This document shows positions 1-10,141 of a DNA stretch of 64,000 bases, piece after piece (position 1 is the first letter of the stretch; the number at the start of each line of letters is the position of its first letter). Made by a program: the position numbers and the translations under genes. The notes beneath the pieces were generated by a model. It was given only the letters and a program-made list of their open reading frames with translations, did no database searches and was not told where the DNA came from. The stretch is from Seiridium cupressi (Eukaryota; Ascomycota; Sordariomycetes; Amphisphaeriales; Sporocadaceae): assembly GCA_036674765.1 (NCBI GenBank), contig JARVKI010000100.1, positions 85,088 through 149,087 on the forward strand. Direction: 5' to 3'.

Positions 1-1166
1 ATCAGTGGCAATTTCAAAGTTTGATGAACTTTCCGACTTACCAATGATTTTTACACCATTGGACGTGATCAGCTTCCCAGCCTCGGTACGCTCGCAGTTG
101 CCGCCAGCTTCGGCAGCAAGATCCACAATCACAGATCCTGGCTTCATGATGTCAACCATCGACTTGGTGATGAGCTTTGGGGCAGGTCTCCCGGGGATCA
201 GGGCAGTGGTGATGATGATATCAACTTCTCGAGCCTGTTCGGTGAAAAGCTTCATCTCAGCTGCAATGAACTCGGGAGACATTTCCTTGGCATAGCCTCC
301 AGCACCAGAACCATCTTCCTGCAGCTCGACTTCCACAAACTCGGCCCCAAGAGACTGGACCTGCTCTCGGGCGGCAGATCGTGTATCAAAGCCACGAACA
401 ATGGCCCCCATTCTCCGGGCGGTCGCAATTGCACTCAGACCAGCAACACCAGCGCCAATGACAAGCACTTTACAGGGCGGGATCTTGCCAGCTGCGGTAA
501 CCTGACCAGTAAGAAACCGACCGAAAGTGTTTGAAGCTTCCAGGACAGCCTTGTAACCGGCAATGTTTGCCATGGAGCTCAGCGCATCGAAAACCTGGGC
601 ACGAGAAATGCGTGGAATCATGTCCATAGCGAAGGACGTGACCTTGCGAGCAGCCAGCCGATCGACAAGGTCCTTATTCTGAGCTGGTTGGAGAAACGAA
701 ATGATGGTTGCGCCCTCCTTGAGACGATCAATCTCAGCAATGTTCGGTCCTCGCACTTTCAGCACAATGTCGGCCGCCGACCAAACACCGCCAGCTTCGA
801 CAAGCGTGGCACCCGCACTTTCGTAGGCTTCATCGAGGAAGTCAGCTTGTGCACCAGCACCGCGCTCTACGATGACCTGGCCAAAACCCTTCTTCTTCAA
901 GAGAAGAACATTTTGGGGCGTGAGAGCCACGCGGCGCTCATTGGCAAATGTCTCTCGTGGGACGCCAATGGTGAGCCCGGCATATGGAGTCGAGGGCGGC
1001 TCTACGACTGTGGAGTAAGCAGTCGTGGGGATAATGCGAGATAGTGATGCTGCAGGCTGACTGCATTCACGCTTCGTTGCAGCTGGTAATACCACCGACT
1101 TCTTGACAATGGTACTCTGCCATTGCTTTTGGCAAGAGATGGTGAGAGCGGCGATTGGCTGCAGAC
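1..1166 (-). CDS. NAD(P) transhydrogenase, mitochondrial (N-terminal part, cut by window edge)
   Basis: The reverse strand reads as the alpha (dI) half of proton-translocating NAD(P)+ transhydrogenase, an inner mitochondrial membrane enzyme that makes NADPH from NADH using the proton gradient. Visible are the domain start GVPRETFANERRVALTP (about 960-910), the Rossmann stretch VLVIGAGVAGLSAI (about 470-430), the FDTR loop, and the run DIIITTALIPGRPAPKLI (about 220-170) followed by GSVIVDLAAEAGGNCE. The membrane and NADP-binding parts lie off the left edge. The basic, Ser-rich N-terminus fits a transit peptide. The start is not resolved: the frame is open back to a stop at 1180-1182 with no ATG, so a short upstream exon is likely, joined at an AG acceptor ending at 1167 or 1159. 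Family assignment is firm; the 5' end is a guess. Confidence 0.88.
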
Positions 1167-1179
1167 CTGGAGGCGTACC

Positions 1180-2075
1180 TTAGTACACACCAACATGAAG
1201 GGACGGGAAACAGGAGATGAAGCCGGTTCGCGGTTGACAAACCTAAAATGCGCGACGTGGCAGCTCGAGCGAGCTGGTCAGTCGCTCGTGAAGAGGCGCT
1301 GTTAGCGACCAGGGCTGGCCGCAGAACCGGACGGCATATCATGCTGCGAAGAGAGCACGAGACTTGTCTGATTGACAGTGCCGGTAGAGGAGGTTATCCG
1401 TCATTAGCAACGCAGATTCCTGCGGCCTAGATAGAGATCTCATGAAATGCGGACGAGGAAACAGAAGAAGCACTGGGAGAAAGGCGACACTAGCCGGGCA
1501 GTCAACAGTGGTCGAGGGAATGGACCCTGAACTCTAGTTAGTCGCGTGAGGCGCTTGCCCCTCCTTCCTCCAAAGTTGCAACGAAAGCGCGAGGTGTGTC
1601 ACAGTCTGGTGTATTCTGGGGACGACTACAGGCGGGATCATGCAGAAGAACGCTCCATACATGTACACGGAGTTGATTGGCTCGGTGACACACTGGCCGA
1701 GCGTTGGCAGCATCGGTAACCACACCACAATGACACAATGACCCCTCGATCTCTCCACAAGGTGTGATCAATGGCCATTGATCTGGTCGAGGTCAACATT
1801 GGGTCGAGGACGAAGACCAGGACCAGGACCAGGACCAGGACTAAGAGCATGTGGGGTGAACGGCCCGCGTCGAATGTTCAACTTCCCATTGATGCATGTG
1901 GGACCCAGCAGTGCGGAGAAGTGGATTTTGCGGGCACCAATCCAAGGCTTGTGGCTGCTAGAAATCCCCTGGTTCGGGCGCTGGCGCTGCCCAGGGTACA
2001 TTGTAGACGCACTAGTTCTATGACCTGGCGCATGCTACAATGTAATCTGTCTAGAAACCTTGTACCGAAACGCTA
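1180..2075. other. Intergenic, no gene seen
   Basis: About 0.9 kb between the transhydrogenase 5' end and the dipeptidase 3' end. Open frames here are short and overlap on both strands without family signal. The only structure seen is the ACCAGG hexamer repeat at 1816-1839. Confidence 0.6.
1816..1839. repeat. Tandem hexamer (ACCAGG)x4
   Basis: Four perfect copies of ACCAGG in intergenic DNA, flanked by degenerate GGACGAAG/ACTAAG. This is a simple microsatellite-like repeat with no evident role. Confidence 0.9.
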
Positions 2076-3587
2076 CTACAGCTCGTCGTGCTTTATTCGC
2101 AGTTCCTCCTGCGCTCTGCGTACTTCATAGGGATAATAGGCTTTGCTTTCGCCGCCCCAGGATGCAGGCAGGTCTTTCCGCTTCTCCCATATTGCGACCG
2201 ATGGCAGCTGCTTCGACAACCTGCCCCGAGTGACATCGACTTCGTCCATGACCCGCAGAAGATTCCGTCCCATGAGATCTTTGATCTCATCGTCCGACCA
2301 CCCCCTCTCAACCATCTCGGCGATCTGAGCACGTCAGAAAATGCTACGTCTCGGATAATTGGGTAGTAATCTACAACTCACTAGATTGGGATACTTGCTT
2401 GCATCCTCAAGTCCTTCGACCGAGGCGTACATGCCGTCAAAGTCCGACCCGATGCCAACGTGTTTCTTGCCGACGATACCGGCTATATACTCGATATGGT
2501 CCGCCACCCTCGACACATTTGCGGAGTCGACCGGCCCGATGAAGGGCGGATAGAAGACAGACTGCACGACACCCGGATTCCGATCCTTGCCATGGCCGAT
2601 CAACCTCAGCACATCGTCCGGTACATTTCTCGGATGATCCCACATATTTCTCGAGCCTGAGTGTGACCAGATGACAGGGGCTTCAGTGAGACTGATAACC
2701 TCCTTCGCAGTCTCATCTGACGTGTGCGAGAGATCAATCATGATGCCTAGCCGGTTCAGCTCACGTACTAGCTCTCTACCAACGTCACTCAATCCATTCC
2801 CGTCATGAGAAGGAGTCATTGGCCCACCAGCGCCGCTCGATGACGCAAATGCGCTGTGGCAAGTGTGCGTCAAGGTCAGGTATCGCACACCTAATTGAGC
2901 GAAGAGCCTGAGCACCCCAAGCGAATTACCAAGGAGATGGGACCCTTCCATCCCTATGAGGGAGGCAACTTTCCCGGCCTCGAATGCTTGAATGACATCT
3001 CGTGATGAGTGAGCGTACTGAAGGTGGTCTGACTGCTGCTTTATCATCTCCTGGATAAGATCCAACAGTTCCAGTGAGTCCCGGAGGGAATTTGTGGGCT
3101 TATTGAAGTCCGCGCCGGCGTCTTCACCGACTAGCTCTGGACAAGGAGCCCACTGCGACGTTGGTTTTAGCAGTCGGGTATCATGAAGACATGCTACATT
3201 TCAAAACATCTGCCAAGACGGGTCACGAAGGTAAGCAAAATAAGCAGAAGGCACTCACTATAGACCAGAACACACCACCCAGGTGCCCCTCTCGCATCCT
3301 CGGTATGTCAACATGGCCAGGAAATGATGTTGACAGTTGAGGAATTGCGTCTAGAGGATGTCGGCCTGTTGACTAGATCAGCCATGCTTCTTTGTTGAGT
3401 TCGTCTATCAGCACTTACTCAATGATCGAAGAATTTGCGGCAAGTCGACATGGGTGTCAATCAGTGGACTAGATTTCAGAAGATTAACAGCATGATCGTG
3501 CGCTGGACTTGTAGTCGTTGAAGCCAAGCCTGCAACGAGTGTAACACCCAACAGCCAAGCGACTGCAGCCAAGTGCTTCTGCGTCAT
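2076..3587 (-). CDS. Secreted membrane dipeptidase (peptidase family M19)
   Basis: Zinc dipeptidase of the renal dipeptidase family, which cleaves dipeptides and in known members accepts a D-residue in the second position. Four exons join in frame: 3587-3419, 3365-3259, 3152-2382, 2324-2076 (431 aa), with introns of 53, 106 and 57 bp. The chosen ATG gives a signal peptide (MTQKHLAAVAWLLGVTLVAG). Family landmarks in order: the HxD metal pair in PLIDTHVDLP; GHLGGVFWSI joined to WAPCPE; the bridging Glu region IGMEGSHLLGN; the His in LTLTHTCHSAFA; DLSHTS; VIWSHSGSRN; and VGIGSDFDG. No motif is missing, so it should be active and secreted. It lies downstream of, and on the same strand as, the D-amino-acid oxidase at 4241-5523, about 650 bp apart. 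Confidence 0.92.
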
Positions 3588-4240
3588 CTTTTGCTCTTTT
3601 TGTTTGTCAGTGGTACTGAGATCCCTGCCAGAATGGAATCAGAGAAAGTAGATTGAAGAACCTCAATTGCATATTGTGAGCTTCTTTGGGACAGTCCATC
3701 AATGTTGTACCGCTTTCAAGAGTACCGATTCTGGGGCTATTGTGGATCTGTCGACATTCTGATTGATTAGCGGGGGTTCTTCCTTATCTCTCGGCGATGT
3801 CGGACGGGTCTACCGATGACGACCCGACCTTCATGGCACTCAAGTGTTGGCGAACAGCGACTAATATGATCGTTTTGAAGTGGGTTCTCATGAGTACATG
3901 GTAGGTGGTTGTCACAAAAGTTGGCCCGGCCAACGCCCCTCGAAGAAATTACTGAGTAATACAGCATAAACATAGATAGAATTCCTTCATATGTTTTCTC
4001 GTCTATCTTAGCGTCCTAGAATGGGCCTCGATTTATACCCCGGCGCAGCTGTATGGGGAATCCAGATCAGAGTACCCTCTGCCCCGTATATAAGAGTTCT
4101 TCTGCAAGGGAAAGATGCATAGCCAAAGGAGATTCCAGCTGTGGCAATCGCAAAGCGGGAACTACTCACGATAGTGATTTCGTCACAACCCCATTTCTCA
4201 ACGAGGACCAAGTTTTGTTGACAAACATTGTACTGTCAGG
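3588..4240. other. Intergenic: dipeptidase promoter and oxidase 3' end
   Basis: About 650 bp between two same-strand genes. It must hold the 3' end of the oxidase and the promoter of the dipeptidase. Short ORFs of 67-93 residues occur on both strands without recognisable similarity. No clear regulatory motif was picked out. Confidence 0.5.
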
Positions 4241-5523
4241 CTACAATTTGGCCTGCGTCGCCATCTCTGAAATGTTCTGGAAAATGCTCTCCGCACTTGC
4301 TACAGCGTCGAGGGCCATACCACGGCCCGCCTGAAAACCGGTACCTCCCGCGCCATAGTTATGTATAAGAAGACGCTCCTCTGTTCCGATTAAGGTTGTT
4401 GTTGCCTCCACACGCGCCCCACCGTCTCGAGAAGGGCGAAGACCTGCGAGAACAGCAAGTATTTCCGGATTGGCCTTTTCGACTTCAGAAGATAGAGCCC
4501 GTGTTCGCTCCATAATGGAGTCTGTCTCATGAGCAAAAGTATCTCCTGTGCTATGCGTACGTCAGCTCGTTCCATCACAATAAACTCTCAAGAATCTTAC
4601 CTGACGCCCTTCTGCATGTATCCACCAAGTATCACGTTCCCACCTGAAAATGGGCGAGGAATAATATATGTCACATGATCTCGTCCATGTCGTACCATGT
4701 TAAGGTGCACGTCTGGGGCCTTGGCGAGCACAATCTGACCTCTCGTTGGATAGCATTTTGCGTCCTCAACGCCTTTGAGAAATTTTGCGCCATTGCCAGT
4801 GCAATTGAAAACCACTCGGGTCCTCGTCGAGAGATATGCATCGTTAATGCTGGCGATTTTGCGTCGTGTGAAACGTATGTCATGCACGTTCTTGAGGTGG
4901 TGGTAGAACCATTCGAGATGCTTCGGAGTGTTGATGGTTACGGTAGTATACGATACGCCTGAGGAAACACCATCGGGGAGGTCGCCGGCAGGTATGGCAC
5001 GAAACTATTAATCTTGGTCAACGGCTGGGAGGCATTATTGTCCTAAGCGACTCTCACATCTTCCAAGTACTCAGATAATGACTGAATCTTCTCGTGCGAA
5101 ATCTCTTCATCCCAGTACTCCGTTGATGGGGCAGGCTGAATGAAGCACTCTTTGCCTACCCTCTTGGCCATATTCATCAAGTGCTGATAACCTGCGCGGT
5201 CCCATCTCAACGCATTCAAGTCACTCCCGGAAATGGCCGAAAAGTTGGCTCCGGCCCTGCCAGACGTCAGTGTTGATTCCAAACCAAAATGGAGGACATA
5301 AGACAATACCACGGAGATGTGTAATTAATTGACCCATCCCCAGGTAGGTGTTCAGCAACCACAGTGATGCATCTACCCAAACCGCGTTCTGCCAAGACTG
5401 AAGCGACGTTTAGGCCAATAATACCAGCACTATTGAGAAACTCAGCTTTCAGACCAAGGACAGTCAATTAGCACTAGATAGAACTTACCCAACAATAACA
5501 ATCAGATCTCGATTATCGCTCAT
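4241..5523 (-). CDS. D-amino-acid oxidase (FAD), peroxisomal
   Basis: FAD enzyme of the DAO/DASPO family that oxidises D-amino acids to keto acids, ammonia and H2O2. Five exons join in frame: 5523-5489, 5429-5310, 5256-5058, 5004-4601, 4550-4241 (355 aa). The first intron splits the FAD-binding motif, which is restored as VGAGIIGLNVASVL. Other family marks are INYTSPWAGANF near the N-terminus, VVFNCTGNGAKFL, PTRGQIVLAKAP, YIIPRPFSGGNVILGGY, and the C-terminal HNYGAGGTGFQAG flavin loop. The protein ends in AKL, a type 1 peroxisomal targeting signal, as expected for DAO. The Tyr-rich active-site region is present, but substrate preference (neutral against acidic D-amino acids) cannot be read by eye. 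The neighbouring M19 dipeptidase could supply its substrate. Confidence 0.92.
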
Positions 5524-6673
5524 TTCGACTGATCGTGTTGGAACCTGATTTGTGTAGAGTTTCTTGTAATGGAATGCTCCGCCAGTCAGCCTCAATGCCT
5601 CACGCTCTTGATTATAAGCCACCAGAGAAACTCAGAATTCTTGTTGAGTCAGCTTCATTACACAGCTCATGAGTAGAATCCGAGCCGATTGGTGGCATTG
5701 GACCACTATAATGTGCATTATCAGCCTAAGCTTCTAACTAACCCCACCGGAGCATTCGCCTATCAACGATCCACACTACCCTATCTCGGGCGGGCAACTG
5801 GCGCCTACCTGATAGGCAAACCAGAAGAACCGTCAATCGAGCTCACAGATAAGTAAAACTTGTTGTTCTGCTTGATATTAGTTGAGAAACTTTGGTGATT
5901 CTTGTATTAATGGTGACTTTAGCGTAGAGGATATTAAGGAGATAATAATCTCTATATCTACGGACCCTCACCCGGCTGTTGCTTCTCGCTCTCATTTCGG
6001 ACGGTAAATAAGCCAAGTTGGTTAAAGCCATAGCCAACGATTCCCCACTGCGTCCGACAACTCCTCAAAACCTCCGCCGAAACCCAGCCAAGACTGTAAG
6101 CCATGATTGCACCATGCTGATTCGGACTGCAGCGGTGATATACGCGCGCTTCGGCACATTCAGTACCAGGCTTCGACCCTACCGACAGGATACTTTGTGG
6201 GCTTCTCCATGCTGCAATATCTAAGGCCAATGCGAGTGTTCTATAGCATTACATCTATATAGGCCCTGCGTCGACTATACCAATATCCATACATCGTGTG
6301 AATGTATGGTTCGTTTGCGATCGTAAGCGTACTTATAGAAGTGCGTACTGCGCCTGTGTCTTTCAAAGACAGGATCTCCCACCCTTGAAACAGGACATCA
6401 CTGTCGCGAGACTGTTTGCGTAAGAAGAAGTGCCTCAGGCGTTCGCTCCCAACGCGAATGAATTTCAGGGGCTAGTCCTAAGGAAAAAGCGATAAACTAA
6501 GATTCGTGCACAATATAGAAGTTTGTTTGCCGCTAGTCGACTTTGATATAATCTATCTATCTTTACTTTTCCCGGAAGTTTCAGAACAGCCTGCCGACTT
6601 CAGAAACAATTTCTGAACTCATATTGGAAGCTACTCAATTGTTTCCACTACCCCGTAATATTCCTTACTCCGT
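5524..6673. other. Intergenic, no gene seen
   Basis: About 1.15 kb. Overlapping short frames (for example 5958-6230 on the minus strand and 6018-6224 on the plus strand) have no family signal. The region holds the oxidase promoter and the 3' flank of the DUF7702 gene. Confidence 0.5.
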
Positions 6674-7528
6674 CTAGCTTCTCAAGCCAAACTCTTCCGA
6701 CCCAACTCTCGCAGCCGAATGATCTTTGCCGATGTTTCTAGTGGCAACGCCAGCGACGACGAAAGCAATGGATATGATGAGCTCCTCAATGAATCCCAAT
6801 CCAACCTTGTACCCAACCTCTCCGGTGACGGGGCTTAGTGCCGGATTCTGGGAGGCGAAGTACACCAAGCTCGTGATGATGCGGATTCCGAGGCATGGAA
6901 TTGCAAGCATAACAGCGTACAGAAGACACTTGCCCTGCTTCTGGTCCCTAGGCCCGCCGGAGGAGGTACGGGGGCGCACGATAAAGGATGCGATCGCGAC
7001 GAGGGAGATATAGATCCAGCTGAGCAGAAGAAGGACCATGCCAACCGTGACAAGCTTCTTGTCGTTGTCTCGCTTTTCTTCCGTCGTGTCAGGCTGGCTC
7101 ATTCCCGATGCCCCAACAGCCGTCAGTGCGACGGCGGTGCTAATGAGGATGTGCAGGGCAACGACCCAGATGATGTCGATAATGCGGCGGCGGTTCTCGA
7201 TGCAGTATGCCCGTCTGATGGTAAGGATAAGCAATTTTGGTTATTGGATGGGACGTTGTACGGCTTACGACTCGTGGAGTATACCAACTAGAGAAAGTAG
7301 TAGAGGAGATAAGCCGATGCTGGCAATAAGGGATGCTGACGGATTGGTGCTGTCTTTCAGCTGCATCGCGCTGGAAATGATGCGAAGTGTTAAAAAAATA
7401 AAGAAGTACGCCCATCCAAGTACAGCAGCCTTTCGAATCCCATGCTTAAAAGTGATGTAGATCGCAGGTAAGGCAAGGATAGCATCGATGGCTAGGATGG
7501 CTGCTGGTAGTGAATTGTTGGTAGACAT
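6674..7528 (-). CDS. DUF7702-type seven-helix membrane protein
   Basis: Two exons, 7528-7269 and 7214-6674, join as HES/RAYCIENRRR after removal of a 54 bp intron, giving 266 aa. Hydrophobic segments run through the whole protein: near the N-terminus (AILAIDAILALPAIYITF), then FFIFLTLRIISSAM, SLIASIGLSPLLLSLVGIL, IIWVVALHILISTAVALTAV, VGMVLLLLSWIYISLVAIAS, an internal helix, and IISIAFVVAGVAT. This suggests seven helices with a short polar C-tail. The order, length and the conserved H-rich/AYCIENRR loop match the uncharacterised fungal DUF7702 family. No enzymatic residues are evident and the function is unknown. A TATATAGG element lies just upstream of the ATG. Confidence 0.82.
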
Positions 7529-8274
7529 GGTTTGATGCCTATATAGGAAATTAATGAGGTGTACAGATAGATGTATGGTGAGTCTTGTTGATATTTGTGT
7601 GACAAGAAGTCTGGGCGTTGGTAAGCCAGGACTTTATATTCCTACAAGCACGACGATCATAAAGGTTCCCTCACAGCCTTGGCTTGAGCAGGTCCGCAAT
7701 TCTGCGCTTGCGAAAAACGAGTTAACAGCAGATCACCAATAGCAACTGTGTAATCCATTATGGTTTCAGTTCATTCAAGCCAAGCCCTGTGATGGCAGTG
7801 CAAAAAGTTGTGTATCATTGGACCTGAACCCGGTCGTCATCTAGCAATAGTATGTGCCATAGGCTATAGACACAGCCCAAGATCGAATACGTGTATTCAA
7901 GACGGTGCAGCTCCATACGCGTATTCTCCGGGGTGGCACGTGCGCTCCCGACCTTTAGTCTAGTGCTTCGAGCCTAAAGCCCGTTGAAGATCCCTACGAT
8001 TAGGGGCTGTGCGCGCTGGAAGAAGTACAATGCAGTGGGGTCCATCTCAATACGCGTATGACCTTTGCGTATGAGCTGAATTTCGGGTAAAATGTATAGA
8101 TTCGTGAAATCAAAGGACAGGCAGCCAGCCGCTCACTGTCCGGACCTATTCCATAGGTTCCAAGAACAACGCGAAAAAAATATTTTCGAAAACACAGTCT
8201 TCTACACCACGCACTCGATGTTATTTCCAGCTATGAACCTATGAAAACATGACAGCTGCCAGAACTAGCCCTCG
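7529..8274. other. Intergenic, no gene seen
   Basis: About 750 bp with only short unsupported frames. Several similar motifs containing ATACGCGTAT occur near 7890-8060 (for example around 7915-7925 and 8050-8060). These may be scattered regulatory sites or chance. Confidence 0.4.
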
Positions 8275-8816
8275 ATGGGCAATGAATCCGAGGATTGCTT
8301 TTACCTGTCCAACGAATCGAGGTTGCCCACGAATGACACGGTCCCTGCGACAGTCCTCCACAACGAACCTTACCCGCTACCCCAGTCTCACGCTGGACTC
8401 TTGACTAAGAACGTCAACCCAGAGATGCTTCACTTCATGAGCCCAATGCTGGCGCCACTCAAGGCCATGGTGAAGCCTTTGCCCTCGGAACTTAGCAACC
8501 AGCCGAAAATATTCTCTTCGACGGCGCGAATACATCACCACCTACGATCATTGATCTTACTATATACTGGCGGCCCGCAGCAATTGCTGAGACAATCGTG
8601 GTTGCGGATGGTCTTACCTGGCTCGGAGAAGGAAGAAACTTGATTGGGCTATACGGTTGCGATGAGATTAGAATGGGAGTGTTGATACGGGCGATGTATT
8701 GGCGAAATATCACGTTCGTTATCGATCCGGATGAAAAATGTATTCAGCAGCATATTGGAAAAGCTGACTTCAAAGGAGCTATAAGGATTTCACAGAAATG
8801 CTCAAGTGGGGGTTGA
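8275..8816 (+). pseudogene. Remnant of an APH-like (aminoglycoside phosphotransferase fold) protein
   Basis: Two adjoining frames look like one broken gene. The first (8275 to about 8513) ends in MLAPLKAMVKPLPSELSNQ. The second (about 8512-8816) continues AENILFDGANTSPPTIIDL then YWRPAAIAETIVVADGLTW. In the kinase-fold family that contains the TIGR02569-type proteins, these two blocks flank the catalytic HGD segment. Here that segment is absent and the frame changes at the joint, as if about 20 bases had been lost. The second frame is closed by a TAG just upstream of the joint, so it cannot be read alone. The N-terminal lobe is also not recognisable. I infer a non-functional remnant. An unrecognised intron is the alternative, but no plausible exon carrying HGD lies nearby. 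Confidence 0.5.
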
Positions 8817-8912
8817 GATTTATTGCAAAGGGACCTGTGTCTCTGCTCTGGCTATCATAAAGTTGAGCCGAGTCTCGGTTTATGGTAACCCAGCCACGCC
8901 GATCTCAGTCCC

Positions 8913-9296
8913 CTAGAAACCCTGCTTCGCAACGATCTTCTGCGCATTGGCAATCGACTGGGCAGCATTCGGGTCCACGAAGCCACATCCAGTCTTCCCA
9001 TTCTGGAACTCAGCGCCGTTTCCTGAGCAAATGCCGACCGCGTTGCCCTGGGCGTCTACAGCGCCGCCCGCACAGCAGCCTTCTTGACAATCGGCATCCG
9101 CGACACAGCCTCCGGTAGTGAATTGCTGACCCTGGCCATTACCGACATCCCGAGCACCGGCGTTGTTGGGAGTGAGCGCAATAGCGCCAAGGGCGACTAC
9201 GGTGGACAGGTATTAGCTATCTCGACGAGACCAACTGTCAGGACCAGAGAGACTCGACCTACAAGCGAGAGTGGTGATGATGCTGATGCGAACCAT
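8913..9296 (-). CDS. Small secreted cysteine-rich protein, BAS2-like
   Basis: Exons 9296-9263 and 9196-8913 join in frame (66 bp intron) to give 105 aa. A hydrophobic signal peptide (MVRISIITTLAFALGAIALT) is followed by a mature part starting near NNAGARDVGNGQGQQFTTGG. Six cysteines occur as TGGC, DADC, GCC, GIC and TGCGF, and the tail is helical (AAQSIANAQKIVAKQGF). The GQGQQF-TGGC start, the CC pair and the TGCGF ending match the family named after biotrophy-associated secreted protein 2 of Magnaporthe, also found in Colletotrichum and in many non-pathogens. The role is unknown: in pathogens members are expressed in planta, but the family also occurs in saprotrophs. A TATATA element lies about 155 bp upstream of the ATG. 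The joint and the cysteine pattern make the gene model strong. Confidence 0.85.
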
Positions 9297-10141
9297 TTTG
9301 TCGGTATTGAGCGAATGTCCAGATTCGAAATGAGTGTTGAATTAATAAGAGACGAGAAACGAAAGGCGCCGGGCCGTAGAGACAAAATGCGACTAAAGAA
9401 TGTATGGATGAAGGATAGAGATGTTCGTTCAATTAGCATGACGAGTTGATTGATATATAGCTATCTGCCCTGTGTTGATGACATCTGATGTTCGATTAAT
9501 GCGGCGATGATCATATCCGTTCTGATATTACCGAATGGAGCCGTGACAGCTGAAACCCTGATCAGACGAAGACATCAGCCAAAGCATGGTACGTCGCAGA
9601 TCCCTCACAGCGGAGCCGCCATATTGCTAGGTTGACACTCTGCGACTCCTCCGCTTGAAATAATCGCGCGACTCAATCGACCAGCTGCGAAACTGCAATT
9701 GATGGAGATCGGCTGAAAACAAGGATGCTGCAAAGCGGCTCGGAAATCTACACATCTGGTGACACTGGTGTGGAGCGTTACCGATTGGCCAAGGCTATGC
9801 AGCCGTCAATCGTGCTCCATTTTGACCCGCTCGCAGGACTGGGCATTCTGGCTACGGTTCTCAATGCTCTGATGCCGCGAAAGGGGTGTTTCACGCCCTC
9901 CGTGCCGAAGTTTGTGGGGTATCACCGACAGCAGACAGCTGTCTTGGGTCCCCAACGAGGAGCGGTTTACTTGAAGCCGCGTTTGATCATGGTGGACAAG
10001 TCCAAGTCTGACATTGCCAAATGAATATCACATTCGGTTCTCTTTTGGAAACCTCCGACAACGATACGATGCCTTTCATCTCGTAGTGCTTGATTTCAGG
10101 GCAACGTGCTCTATATGTATACATGGAGAGACGGTAGCGAA
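9297..10141. other. Intergenic with one unsupported ORF
   Basis: About 845 bp between the BAS2-like gene and the 3' end of the regulator. The longest frame, 9725-10024 plus strand (99 aa), starts MLQSGSEIY and shows no domain, signal peptide or membrane segment that I recognise. I would not call it a gene without expression evidence. Confidence 0.4.
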
